Assembly (NCBI GenBank): GCA_938017885.1
Contig: CALIJD010000218.1
Coordinates: 1 to 13,613 of the forward strand
DNA from: an uncultured Granulicatella sp.
GTDB taxonomy: Bacteria > Bacillota > Bacilli > Lactobacillales > Aerococcaceae
Direction of reading: 5' to 3'
DNA length: 13,613 bases
The notes beneath the pieces are model-generated. The model worked only from the letters and a program-made list of their open reading frames with translations, had not been told where the DNA came from and did not search any database. The position numbers and the translations under genes are program-made. The number at the start of each line of letters is the position of its first letter. Position 1 is the stretch's first letter. This document shows, one piece after another, positions 1 through 6,591 of this stretch.

Positions 1-72
1 GAAATAATGGAGAAATCCACTTTTGATATCCTCGAACCAATCCAATCATTATTTTTTTCACACAAAACACCT

Positions 73-684
73 CTACCCTTGAATCCATTTAAAAAGAACT
101 TGTACTCCTTCTGCTGCAATCAGTGTATAAACGTATAATGTGACTGGTTTTGCGATTAAACATATGGCCACAAATTTCTTAAAGGTCATATGACTGAGCC
201 CTGCTACCATACATAGGAAATCATCTGGGAAGCCAGGAAGGACCATTGCGCCAAAGAAGAAACGCTCGAAATGCTTTCCTTTATCCAAATAACCGATATA
301 TTTATTGTACGTATCATCATCAACGAACGCCTTCGCCAACGTCTCCCCATAGCGACGAGCTAACCAGAAGTTGATACAAGAACCAATCATGATCCCCACA
401 AAATTATAAATCCAGCCATAAAGAGGCCCAAATACGATATGCCCGATGACACAGGTTAAGCCTCCCGGAATAATCGGATATACAACTTGAGTAATTTGAA
501 TAATAATAAAAATAAGAATACCGACCCAACCCGAATTCGCCACACTTTGTTGGAAAGGCCCATCAAGTGCAAAATAATCATTTTTTGCGACTAGCCATCC
601 TAAAATAATGGTTAAAATAATCCCGATAACGGTCACGATTCGTATAATTTTACGATTTAATTCGATTGCTTTTGATGTATCCAC
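73..684 (-). CDS. TVP38/TMEM64 (DedA-like, SNARE-associated) membrane protein
   Basis: Predicted polytopic membrane protein of 203 residues, the usual size for the bacterial TVP38/TMEM64 family. An N-terminal membrane segment lies at about residues 14-33. The family core follows: a G-rich stretch near 74-90 (IPGG, GHIVFGPLYG), an amphipathic FWLARRYGE element near 107-114, and a GFPDDFLCMVAGLS motif near 151-164, then a C-terminal hydrophobic segment. DedA-superfamily relatives include lipid flippases/scramblases, but the substrate here is unknown. The start is GTG at 682-684, chosen because AAGGAG lies about 7 bases upstream; there is no better ATG. The gene follows the thioesterase by 79 bases and has its own extended -10, so it is probably transcribed separately. 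I see no clear terminator in the 72 bases left before the window edge. Confidence 0.85.
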   Translation of the reverse strand: MDTSKAIELNRKIIRIVTVIGIILTIILGWLVAKNDYFALDGPFQQSVANSGWVGILIFIIIQITQVVYPIIPGGLTCVIGHIVFGPLYGWIYNFVGIMIGSCINFWLARRYGETLAKAFVDDDTYNKYIGYLDKGKHFERFFFGAMVLPGFPDDFLCMVAGLSHMTFKKFVAICLIAKPVTLYVYTLIAAEGVQVLFKWIQG

Positions 685-713
685 AATGAACTCCTTAAAC
701 TATTGATAGTTGC

Positions 714-722
714 ATTATAACA
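714..722 (-). promoter_or_regulatory. extended -10 promoter for the TVP38/TMEM64 gene
   Basis: Reading the minus strand there is TG-T-TATAAT about 30 bases upstream of the GTG start. No good -35 hexamer lies 17 bases further upstream, so recognition would rely on the extended -10. Confidence 0.5.
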
Positions 723-763
723 GACAAACTTAAAAAATCCTTCGAAAGTTTCTTACGTTTTGC

Positions 764-1303
764 TTAAGATTCGTGATTTTCTAGGTTCCACGGTTTGACA
801 ACGGTAATATGATCCATTAATGCTTCTTGGCGTCCTAGTTGGTCTAGACGTGCCTTACGACGTTCTTCGTAGCCACTACAGATAAATTTCTCTTCATCCG
901 TTTCTGGAACGATGGCATCTACCGTAAAATCTGTTTCTCCTTCACGAGGAAGTGCCACAAATGTCCAAAAGCTTGTCGCAGCTAAATAGCGTTCGCCGTT
1001 TAACACATCTTCTCCGACAACCTTACAGAAGACTTCCACACTCTTCTTCCCTGTTCCTGAGATATACGTTTCTACACAGACAGAATGCCCTAATGGAAGT
1101 GGTTTTAAATAGTTCATCGCGTCCACCGATGCCGTTACCGCAAGACGACGGCAATGACGGGAGACCGTAATCGATGCACAGTCATCAATGATTCGCGTTA
1201 AATTTCCTCCGAATAGTGTGTTATGCATATTCACATCAAATGGGAAAATTCTACGCGCTTGAATCGCACGTGTTTGGCTACATGTTTTAGATTGGGTACT
1301 CAT
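764..1303 (-). CDS. acyl-CoA thioesterase, hotdog fold (YkhA/YciA-like)
   Basis: Predicted cytoplasmic acyl-CoA hydrolase of 179 residues, cleaving acyl-CoA to free acid and CoA. The family signature is visible at residues 27-41, HNTLFGGNLTRIIDD: the Asn and Asp at the start and end of the hotdog helix match the catalytic pattern of the YciA/BACH group. A central strand-rich part (about 55-120) completes a single hotdog domain. The C-terminal tail (about 125-179) is charged and is common in Firmicutes versions. The ATG is well placed behind CAAGGAG at 8 bases. It has its own promoter and seems monocistronic. The acyl chain preference cannot be read from sequence. Confidence 0.88.
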   Translation of the reverse strand: MSTQSKTCSQTRAIQARRIFPFDVNMHNTLFGGNLTRIIDDCASITVSRHCRRLAVTASVDAMNYLKPLPLGHSVCVETYISGTGKKSVEVFCKVVGEDVLNGERYLAATSFWTFVALPREGETDFTVDAIVPETDEEKFICSGYEERRKARLDQLGRQEALMDHITVVKPWNLENHES

Positions 1304-1334
1304 TTTCTTAGCTCCTTGGTTATTTTACTGTTCT

Positions 1335-1363
1335 ATTCTAACATGAAACCAAAATGCGTTCAA
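1335..1363 (-). promoter_or_regulatory. sigma-A promoter for the thioesterase gene
   Basis: On the minus strand a -35 TTGAAC (1358-1363) and a -10 TAGAAT (1335-1340) are separated by 17 bases, with TG one base before the -10. The leader is about 25 bases and then CAAGGAG. Confidence 0.7.
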
Positions 1364-1444
1364 AGACACTCAAATTGTGTTTTGGAGAATCCTTCGGATT
1401 GAATTATAATAGCGGTAACGTTGCACCGGTTCGAGCCTCAAATA

Positions 1445-1468
1445 GAAAAAAGACCCACAGTGTGAGTC
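1445..1468 (-). terminator. Rho-independent terminator of the rpsN2-microprotein unit
   Basis: On the minus strand the stem GACTCAC / GTGGGTC (7 bp, one T-G pair, 3-base loop) is followed by six T residues. It ends the Zur-controlled transcript 11 bases after the microprotein stop codon. Confidence 0.8.
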
Positions 1469-1479
1469 CAGTTACCCTG

Positions 1480-1590
1480 TTATTTTTTCTTTGAGCGTTT
1501 GGCTTCGTGGATCAGTTTCAATGCTCTCTTTCTTGTTTTGATATTTGGGCTCTTCATTTGACGATATGCCGTTGCTAAATCTTGTTTCAT
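1480..1590 (-). CDS. 36-residue basic microprotein (putative metal homeostasis protein), Zur-linked
   Basis: Small gene missed by length-limited gene calling: ATG at 1588-1590, stop TAA at 1480-1482, 36 residues. The protein opens MKQDLATAYRQMKSP, continues NIKTRKRALKLIHEAKR and ends SKKK. It is strongly basic, probably one or two helices, with no Cys and only one His. A very good ribosome binding site (AGGAGGTG, about 8 bases before ATG) and the terminator just downstream support real translation. It is the last gene of the rpsN2 transcript, 31 bases after S14, so it should be induced by zinc shortage with it. I recall very similar short proteins in Lactobacillales labelled 'putative metal homeostasis protein'; that is memory, not a search. 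Function is unknown. The basic RKRA/KRSKKK composition could suit ribosome or RNA binding, but this is inference. Confidence 0.75.
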   Translation of the reverse strand: MKQDLATAYRQMKSPNIKTRKRALKLIHEAKRSKKK

Positions 1591-1621
1591 AACATACACC
1601 TCCTATTACTTCTCTCGTAGT

Positions 1622-1891
1622 TTACCAACTTGCTTTTTTAATACCAGGAATTAATCCTTTATGCGCTAATTCTCTAAATTTGATACGTGACAAGCCAAAT
1701 TTACGCATATATCCTCTTGGACGGCCATCCGTTTGATCACGAAACTTTAAGCGGTTTGGATTTGAATTTTTAGGCAGTTTTCTCAATCCATCAATATCAC
1801 CAGCTTGCTTTAGGGCATAACGTTCTTCAGCGTAACGTTCGATGAGCGCTTTTTGTTTTTCATACTTTGCAACTTTAGATTTCTTTGCCAT
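1622..1891 (-). CDS. rpsN2: 30S ribosomal protein S14, zinc-independent (C-minus) paralogue
   Basis: An 89-residue S14 protein of the long form, binding 16S rRNA in the head of the small subunit. The start ([16 protein letters not shown]), the [27 protein letters not shown] signature in two stretches (about 52-77), and the IPGIKKASW ending are typical. The two CxxC pairs of the 61-residue zinc-binding S14 are absent, so this is the C-minus form that replaces zinc-S14 when zinc is scarce. It sits away from the main ribosomal operon, as alternative paralogues usually do. It is preceded by a promoter with a Zur-box dyad, which supports zinc-dependent repression, and is followed by a microprotein gene in the same transcript. 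The purine-rich sequence before the ATG (AGAAAGAAGAG) is a weak Shine-Dalgarno. Confidence 0.95.
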   Translation of the reverse strand: MAKKSKVAKYEKQKALIERYAEERYALKQAGDIDGLRKLPKNSNPNRLKFRDQTDGRPRGYMRKFGLSRIKFRELAHKGLIPGIKKASW

Positions 1892-1907
1892 TTTCTTCTC
1901 TTCTTTC

Positions 1908-1930
1908 TAAATCGTAATTATTACGTTTTA
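1908..1930 (-). promoter_or_regulatory. Zur operator (zinc-responsive) before rpsN2
   Basis: A 23-base dyad: on the plus strand, arms TAAATCGTAAT and ATTACGTTTTA flank a central T, with a single mismatch between arms. It matches the Zur box known from Bacillus subtilis (AAATCGTAAT-n-ATTACGATTT). It starts one base downstream of the -10 and covers the expected transcription start, an ideal repressor position. Confidence 0.88.
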
Positions 1931-1931
1931 C

Positions 1932-1960
1932 ATTGTATCAATTGTTTCCTTTAAAATCAA
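1932..1960 (-). promoter_or_regulatory. sigma-A promoter for rpsN2
   Basis: On the minus strand: -35 TTGATT (1955-1960), 17-base spacer, -10 TACAAT (1932-1937). The Zur dyad begins directly after the -10. Confidence 0.8.
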
Positions 1961-1973
1961 GTGGTTTACCCCA

Positions 1974-2007
1974 ATAAAAAAAGAGAGCCTTTTTCAAAGC
2001 CCTCCTT
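1974..2007 (-). terminator. Rho-independent terminator after glmM
   Basis: On the minus strand GAGGGCTTT pairs with AAGGCTCTC (9 bp including G-T pairs) around a short A-rich loop, followed by seven T residues. It isolates the cdaA-cdaR-glmM transcript from rpsN2. Confidence 0.85.
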
Positions 2008-2027
2008 CAAATCGCATTTATTTAAAA

Positions 2028-3380
2028 TTAGTCAATCCCAACTTCTTTACGAACAACGTCGGCAATACGTGTTACGTAATCATGAACGAGTTCATCTGTT
2101 GGCGCTTCAACCATGACACGAACAAGTGGCTCAGTACCACTTGGGCGAACAAGCACACGTCCGTTTCCATCCATCTCAGCCTCTACAGCATCAATGACTT
2201 CTTTAATCGCTGGAACTTCCATTACACCATTTTTATCACTCACACGAATGTTTACTAATTCTTGTGGGTATGTTGGTACTTCACTGGCTAATTCGCTTAA
2301 TGATTTGCCAGTTTGTTTCATGACATTCATTAATTGAATTCCTGAAAGTAATCCGTCGCCTGTAGTGTTTAAATCAAGGATAATAATATGTCCTGATTGT
2401 TCCCCACCAAAGTTGTAGTTGTTTTTACGCATTTCTTCAACCACGTAACGGTCACCAACTGCTGTTTGAAGAGCAACCATTCCTTCTGCTTCTACCGCTT
2501 TATGGAAGCCTAAATTACTCATAACTGTTGATACGATCGTATCTTTGCTTAAAGTCCCTTGGTTTTTGAAGTGTTTACCAAGGATGAACATGATTTTATC
2601 GCCATCAACGATTGTTCCATTTTCATCGACTGCGATACAGCGATCGCCATCCCCATCAAAACTCAAACCGATATCTGCTCCCGTTTCTTTTACGAACTCC
2701 ACTAAGGCTTCTGGATGTGTTGACCCAACGCCATCGTTAATGTTCACGCCGTTTGGTTTGTCACCCATTGTGTGGAAGTCTGTGTCTAAGTCTGCGAATA
2801 GACGCGTTAACATTGAAGCTGTTGCTCCATTTGCTCCGTCTAAAGCAACTTTCATCCCTGATAGAGAATCAACCGTATTTTGTAGGAATTGGCTGTATTT
2901 CAATGTTCCTTCTAAGTATTCATCTACTGTTCCTAATGCGTCTGTAGAAGGACGTGGTAATGTGTCTTCTTCGGCATCTAATAATGCTTCGATTTGCGCT
3001 TCCGTTTCATCTGTTAGTTTAAATCCATCTCCCCCAAAGAACTTAATTCCGTTATCTTGAGCAGGATTGTGGGATGCTGAAATCATAACCCCAGCTACAG
3101 CGCCTTGTACTCGTGTTAAATAAGCTACCCCTGGAGTAGGAATCACTCCAAGTTGCATAACTTCAATCCCAACAGAGAGTAATCCAGCAATTAAAGCATG
3201 CTCTAATAATTGACCAGAAATACGAGTGTCACGTCCCACTAATACGCGTGGATGTGCATTGCCTTCTGCTTGTTGTAATAATACATAACCGCCATAACGT
3301 CCTAGTTTAAATGCTAATTCTGGTGTTAATTCTGCGTTAGCTACGCCACGAACACCATCTGTTCCAAAATATTTGCCCAT
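2028..3380 (-). CDS. glmM: phosphoglucosamine mutase
   Basis: Converts glucosamine-6-phosphate to glucosamine-1-phosphate, the step leading to UDP-GlcNAc and peptidoglycan. The 450 residues match the usual length. All four functional loops are present: the phosphoserine loop ISASHNP with the catalytic Ser at residue 103, the magnesium loop FDGDGDR (Asp 242, 244 and 246), the sugar-binding loop GGEQSGH (325-331, Glu 327 and Ser 329), and the phosphate-binding loop RPSGTEP (412-418). The N-terminal [11 protein letters not shown] is the GlmM signature. It begins 17 bases after cdaR with AAAGGAG in front of the ATG, and ends the operon before a terminator. In B. subtilis, Lactococcus and other Firmicutes GlmM binds and inhibits CdaA, so the gene order reflects a physical complex. 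Confidence 0.98.
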   Translation of the reverse strand: MGKYFGTDGVRGVANAELTPELAFKLGRYGGYVLLQQAEGNAHPRVLVGRDTRISGQLLEHALIAGLLSVGIEVMQLGVIPTPGVAYLTRVQGAVAGVMISASHNPAQDNGIKFFGGDGFKLTDETEAQIEALLDAEEDTLPRPSTDALGTVDEYLEGTLKYSQFLQNTVDSLSGMKVALDGANGATASMLTRLFADLDTDFHTMGDKPNGVNINDGVGSTHPEALVEFVKETGADIGLSFDGDGDRCIAVDENGTIVDGDKIMFILGKHFKNQGTLSKDTIVSTVMSNLGFHKAVEAEGMVALQTAVGDRYVVEEMRKNNYNFGGEQSGHIIILDLNTTGDGLLSGIQLMNVMKQTGKSLSELASEVPTYPQELVNIRVSDKNGVMEVPAIKEVIDAVEAEMDGNGRVLVRPSGTEPLVRVMVEAPTDELVHDYVTRIADVVRKEVGID

Positions 3381-3397
3381 AAATTTCTCCTTTAGCC

Positions 3398-4429
3398 TTA
3401 TCTGGCTTGTGTTGTCTGTTCTTGTGTCGTTGTTTGCTCTTGTGTTGTTTCGGACTCTTTAGTTGTTTCTCGTGAGTCCAAAATACCATGATCTACCACC
3501 GTAATAGTGACCTCAACTGCTTCTGGGGTAATACTATTGACACCAGATGGTAGTGTTAATGTTACTGTTTTTTTCGTGGTTTGTGTCACGTTGCTCACAT
3601 CTACCACTACTGGAATAGCTGTAATTTGATTTAAAATCGATTGAGCTCCTAAGATTGTAACTTGCTTAGTAGTAGAATTCAATGAATATGAATAACGTGA
3701 AGTACCACCAGTTGTCGTAAAGACAAGAGGGACTGTTTTGGAGCTAGAAGAAATTGGCACTCGAACTTGTACACGTTCTGGCTCAATTTTCACCGCAACA
3801 GGTTTTCCTGTGGCATCCAAAGCTTGTAGTTGTGCTGTAGTCGTATAGTCTGATTTTGTCCCTTCAGGAATCGTAACTTTTGCGACTACTTTTTCTACTT
3901 GATTTAAAATCGAATCCGCCGCTTTGACTGTAACTGTTCCCGGAGAGGTCAAGCCATCTCCAACTTGATAGCCATTGCCAATACTTGAAGAATCGACCGT
4001 TACATTAACAGGAAACTCTTTAGTATTCTTCTTCTCGATGGTAATTTCAACACTTTCTGGTGAAACAATACCTGTCACTCCAGTTGGAAGTCCTGACACT
4101 GAAAGAGAAATCGTATGCTTTCCTTCCCCTAACTCTGTTAAATTTGGCGTAGTCACTTTGTACGAACCATTGCTAGATGTGCTTAAAATCAAACTGCTTG
4201 GCCCTTCAAGACGTAAAGCAACAGAGTCTGGCAAGCCTGTTACTGAGTATTCTTCACTGTTGATATCCACATAAATTGGCACATTTGTAATCGTGTTTGA
4301 ACTTGATTGTGGATTTAATGTGCTGGAACGCAATCCGGAATTAGAGTCTTTAGCTAAAATAAATAGAAAGATACTTAGAATTAAAGACATCAACATGAGA
4401 AATGATTTTTTATTCATCCAATTAGCCAT
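3398..4429 (-). CDS. cdaR: CdaR (YbbR-domain) regulator of the c-di-AMP cyclase
   Basis: Membrane-anchored partner of CdaA, 343 residues from the chosen start ([10 protein letters not shown]). One membrane segment at about residues 9-26 is followed by an extracytoplasmic region of repeated YbbR domains (roughly 48-133, 136-227 and 230-317), each strand-rich. Recurring patterns include '[12 protein letters not shown]', '[10 protein letters not shown]' and '[11 protein letters not shown]'. The last ~18 residues are a Thr/Gln/Glu-rich low-complexity tail ([14 protein letters not shown]). The longer open frame to 4489 was rejected: ATG 4427-4429 has AAAGGGGG about 8 bases upstream and overlaps the cdaA stop by 8 bases, indicating translational coupling. 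CdaR modulates cyclase activity in studied Firmicutes; its direction of effect here is not known. Confidence 0.92.
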   Translation of the reverse strand: MANWMNKKSFLMLMSLILSIFLFILAKDSNSGLRSSTLNPQSSSNTITNVPIYVDINSEEYSVTGLPDSVALRLEGPSSLILSTSSNGSYKVTTPNLTELGEGKHTISLSVSGLPTGVTGIVSPESVEITIEKKNTKEFPVNVTVDSSSIGNGYQVGDGLTSPGTVTVKAADSILNQVEKVVAKVTIPEGTKSDYTTTAQLQALDATGKPVAVKIEPERVQVRVPISSSSKTVPLVFTTTGGTSRYSYSLNSTTKQVTILGAQSILNQITAIPVVVDVSNVTQTTKKTVTLTLPSGVNSITPEAVEVTITVVDHGILDSRETTKESETTQEQTTTQEQTTQAR

Positions 4430-5267
4430 TCGAACGACCCCCTTTAAAGAGTGCACGTATCCAACGAACGACTGCTGGATCCATCTCATCGTCTCCTTCT
4501 ACCACTAAACATTGCGACAAGACTTGAACTAATTCTTCAGAAGAAAGTTCCCTATGTAGTTTTTCTCGAATCGCGACACTCACCTTTCCAGTTTCTTCGG
4601 AAATAATAATCGTAATCGCATCGCTCACTTCACTTAGTCCAATCGCAGCACGGTGACGTGTTCCTAATTCTTTTGGAATCATCATATTCTCAGACAGTGG
4701 TAAATAGCAGGCCGCTGCAGCAATATGATAATCACGAATAATCATGGCCCCATCATGTAATGGCGTATTTGGAATAAAAATATTCGTAATCAATTGATTA
4801 GAGATTTCAGAGTGAATCGGAATGCCGGTATTAATAAATTCTTCGAGAGAATTCCCTTGCTCAATCGAAATCAGAGCTCCTATTCTTCGTTTTGCCATAT
4901 ATTGAATGGCGGTATTTAACTCATTAATCATGATTTCGGCTTCATTGGCACTTTCAGATTTACGCGAGAAGAAATTCGAACGACCAATATGTTCTAATCC
5001 TCGACGAATCTCTGGTTGGAACACAATCAAGGCAGCCACAACCCCCCACTGAATCACGAAGTTCATAATCCAGTCTAAAGTAGTTAGCCCAAGGAAAAAA
5101 CTAATAAATTTCATTGCAGCAATTGCAGCAATTCCTTTCATTAAATGAATCGCCCTTGTTCCTTTAATAATCACTAAAATATTATAGAGAATGTACCAAA
5201 CAATCAAAATATCAATCAGATTGCGAAAACTCCCCCATGAAAATAAACTATTCCAATTTATTTGCAT
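4422..5267 (-). CDS. cdaA: diadenylate cyclase CdaA (c-di-AMP synthase)
   Basis: Condenses two ATP into the second messenger c-di-AMP, which controls potassium and osmolyte balance and cell-wall stability. The 281 residues fit CdaA: three membrane helices in the first ~85 residues (about 15-34, 38-60 and 66-84), a linker, then a cytoplasmic DAC domain. The two catalytic motifs are intact: DGA in LHDGAMIIRD (Asp 172) and RHR in GTRHRAAIGLSE (204-206). The start ATG lies behind GAGAGG. It is the first gene of the conserved cdaA-cdaR-glmM operon, with an extended -10 promoter upstream. I see no c-di-AMP phosphodiesterase in the window. Confidence 0.97.
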   Translation of the reverse strand: MQINWNSLFSWGSFRNLIDILIVWYILYNILVIIKGTRAIHLMKGIAAIAAMKFISFFLGLTTLDWIMNFVIQWGVVAALIVFQPEIRRGLEHIGRSNFFSRKSESANEAEIMINELNTAIQYMAKRRIGALISIEQGNSLEEFINTGIPIHSEISNQLITNIFIPNTPLHDGAMIIRDYHIAAAACYLPLSENMMIPKELGTRHRAAIGLSEVSDAITIIISEETGKVSVAIREKLHRELSSEELVQVLSQCLVVEGDDEMDPAVVRWIRALFKGGRSNG

Positions 5268-5303
5268 AAAGTTAACCTCTCTTCCACCAATATGTACCTT
5301 TCT

Positions 5304-5312
5304 ATTATAGCA
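5304..5312 (-). promoter_or_regulatory. extended -10 promoter for cdaA-cdaR-glmM
   Basis: On the minus strand TG-C-TATAAT lies about 37 bases upstream of the cdaA start. The -35 is poor (TTTCGT at 17 bases), so the TG extension probably matters. Confidence 0.6.
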
Positions 5313-5392
5313 CAGATAAGAGCTAAACGAAAAAAAGCGCGGATTTTAATGAAGACATTCGTTAACTTCTTCTGATTTTCCTTAGGGGACAA

Positions 5393-5431
5393 AATAAAAA
5401 ACGTTCTACCAAATTTGATAGAACGTTTTAT
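5393..5431 (-). terminator. Rho-independent terminator after sdpI
   Basis: A near-perfect hairpin: AAAACGTTCTATC pairs with GGTAGAACGTTTT around AAATTT (13 bp, one G-T pair), followed on the minus strand by TTTTTTATTTT. It starts a few bases after the sdpI stop. Confidence 0.9.
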
Positions 5432-5436
5432 GATTT

Positions 5437-6096
5437 TTATTCCCCTTCTGTCTCTGTATTAGCAATGTAGTAAGAATATCCACCAGTTACTGCTACCACC
5501 ACTACTAGAATCATCGTAGCTACCAATATTGCAATATTATTTACCATAATGATTGCTGTTAAAATCATTAATACTCCAGCAATAATAGAAGCAAAACCAA
5601 AGAATCGTTGCGTTTTACGGAAGGCTGCGTCATTGTTTTTTAGCCATGATGCACGGAATCCAAAGTATTTTGTATTGTCTTTAATCTTAGGAAAGAGATT
5701 TCCAATCAGGATAAAGAAAATCCCAAGGATGAATGTCAAAAAACGTCCTATTTGTGTCCCAATCGTCACTCCATTTAAATACAACCAAAATTGGAAATAA
5801 GCAACAACGTTCAGCAATAGTAGAACTAACCAACTAATAGAACGAGCAGTCTTCACATTCCCTCCTGTTAATTTAGGAGAAGTGCTAGCAATACGAATGA
5901 TAAATCCAATAATGGCCACAATCACCGGATAAATTAAAATTGTAAATCGATTGGCGGTGCCGGTAACATTTCCAGAAAAGTCGAAATTAGAAACAATGGT
6001 CTCCGGTAAGAACCACACCACCACTAGAGCCACAACGAGTGGTGCGAACATTAATGCAAGATAGGCATATTTTTTAAATTGTTTTACTTGTTCCAT
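5437..6096 (-). CDS. sdpI: SdpI family (DUF1648) membrane protein, immunity-type
   Basis: Integral membrane protein of 219 residues from the chosen ATG (MEQVKQFKKY). An N-terminal DUF1648 part has a helix at about 11-29, then LPETIVSNFDFSGNVTGTA (30-48), the outward loop typical of the family. Further helices lie near 52-70, 87-107 and 116-134. The SdpI signature follows at about 132-167: GNLFPKIKDN, FGFRASWLKN and RKTQRFFG. Two more helices end the protein (about 168-186 and 188-207). In B. subtilis SdpI protects against the SdpC toxin and sequesters the repressor SdpR. The start at 6096 is one base after the sdpR stop, with a GGGGGA ribosome binding site inside the sdpR end. The longer frame to 6132 runs into sdpR and was rejected. 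No sdpC-like toxin gene is visible nearby, so the role as immunity protein is inferred. Confidence 0.88.
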   Translation of the reverse strand: MEQVKQFKKYAYLALMFAPLVVALVVVWFLPETIVSNFDFSGNVTGTANRFTILIYPVIVAIIGFIIRIASTSPKLTGGNVKTARSISWLVLLLLNVVAYFQFWLYLNGVTIGTQIGRFLTFILGIFFILIGNLFPKIKDNTKYFGFRASWLKNNDAAFRKTQRFFGFASIIAGVLMILTAIIMVNNIAILVATMILVVVVAVTGGYSYYIANTETEGE

Positions 6097-6097
6097 A

Positions 6098-6364
6098 TTA
6101 TTTTCCCCCAATAATTTGATTGATCCATACAATTGCTTCGTCCAGTACGGTCAAATTCAATTCATAATAAATAAAATTTTTATAACGTGTTTCGTAGATT
6201 AAATCAGCTTGTTTTAATTTTCTAAGATGATAAGACAAAGCTTGCGGCGTCATCCCAATTAACTCCGCTAAATCACCTGTATTGGTCTTCCCTTTGCGCA
6301 GGATTTCCAAAATTTGGCGGCGCGTTTCGTCCGAAAGAGCAGACATTACTTCATTAACAGCCAT
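6098..6364 (-). CDS. sdpR: SdpR-type ArsR family repressor
   Basis: Small winged-helix repressor of 88 residues. The helix-turn-helix runs about 28-52: GKTNTGDLAELIGMTPQ then ALSYHLRKLKQADL, a classic ArsR/SdpR reading helix. The wing follows at LIYETRYKNFIYYEL (55-69). No Cys metal-binding motif is present, so it is not a metal-sensing ArsR. GAGGAG stands directly before the ATG. It is the first gene of a two-gene unit with sdpI. In B. subtilis SdpR represses its own operon until SdpI, occupied by toxin, captures it at the membrane. A dyad just downstream of the -10 is a natural candidate operator. Confidence 0.9.
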   Translation of the reverse strand: MAVNEVMSALSDETRRQILEILRKGKTNTGDLAELIGMTPQALSYHLRKLKQADLIYETRYKNFIYYELNLTVLDEAIVWINQIIGGK

Positions 6365-6379
6365 CTCCTCAACTTCTTT

Positions 6380-6403
6380 CTATTTAAATTTATCTTTAAG
6401 TAG
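6380..6403 (-). promoter_or_regulatory. candidate SdpR operator dyad
   Basis: Inverted repeat CTATTTAAA - 6 bases - TTTAAGTAG on the plus strand; 8 of 9 positions are symmetric. It lies immediately downstream of the -10 of the sdpRI promoter, over the expected start site. Assignment to SdpR is inference from position and symmetry. Confidence 0.5.
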
Positions 6404-6432
6404 ATTATACTCCTGAGGGATATAAAATGCAA
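6404..6432 (-). promoter_or_regulatory. sigma-A promoter for sdpRI
   Basis: On the minus strand: -35 TTGCAT (6427-6432), 17-base spacer, perfect -10 TATAAT (6404-6409), about 40 bases upstream of the sdpR ATG. Confidence 0.8.
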
Positions 6433-6471
6433 TATCTATTTAAAATATTTTTTAATAGATTTTCGTGTAAA

Positions 6472-6558
6472 AGAAAGATGATACCTATGATTTCTTATGG
6501 ATTGGTTTATCATCGCGGTAATAAACCAATCCGTAAGTTCCTTCGGTATCATCTTTTT
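6472..6558 (-). terminator. long two-part hairpin, probable terminator of the rsmA operon
   Basis: An outer 12-bp perfect stem, AAAGATGATACC (6474-6485) with GGTATCATCTTT (6545-6556), extended 2 bp by a G-T and an A-T pair. An inner 17-bp stem (6494-6510 with 6521-6537, one G-T pair) is closed by a 10-base loop and separated from the outer stem by an internal loop of 7-8 bases per side. On the minus strand it is followed by TTTCTTTT and lies 34 bases after the rsmA stop; on the plus strand TTTTT follows. It fits a terminator but is far larger than the others here. It could also be a repeat element. Confidence 0.6.
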
Positions 6559-6591
6559 AAACTTGTTCTTCTCCTGAGAGTGTATCTGCCA

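Noticed and set aside
725..755. CTTTCGAAGG followed by six T residues as terminator of the thioesterase gene
   Set aside because: The stem is only 3-4 bp; too weak to claim.
1395..1440. tRNA-like fragment: GGTTCGAGCC preceded by GCGGTAACGTTGCACC on the plus strand
   Set aside because: No acceptor stem, anticodon arm or D arm can be formed; at most a decayed tRNA remnant.
2545..3060. 171-codon plus-strand ORF inside glmM
   Set aside because: Antisense shadow of a highly conserved gene; no ribosome binding site and Ser/Pro-rich composition typical of shadows.
6436..6552. 38-codon minus-strand ORF (MIPKELTDWF...) running through the long palindrome
   Set aside because: The AGGAG motif is about 18 bases from the ATG, too far; the ORF is explained by the palindrome and runs into the sdpRI promoter.
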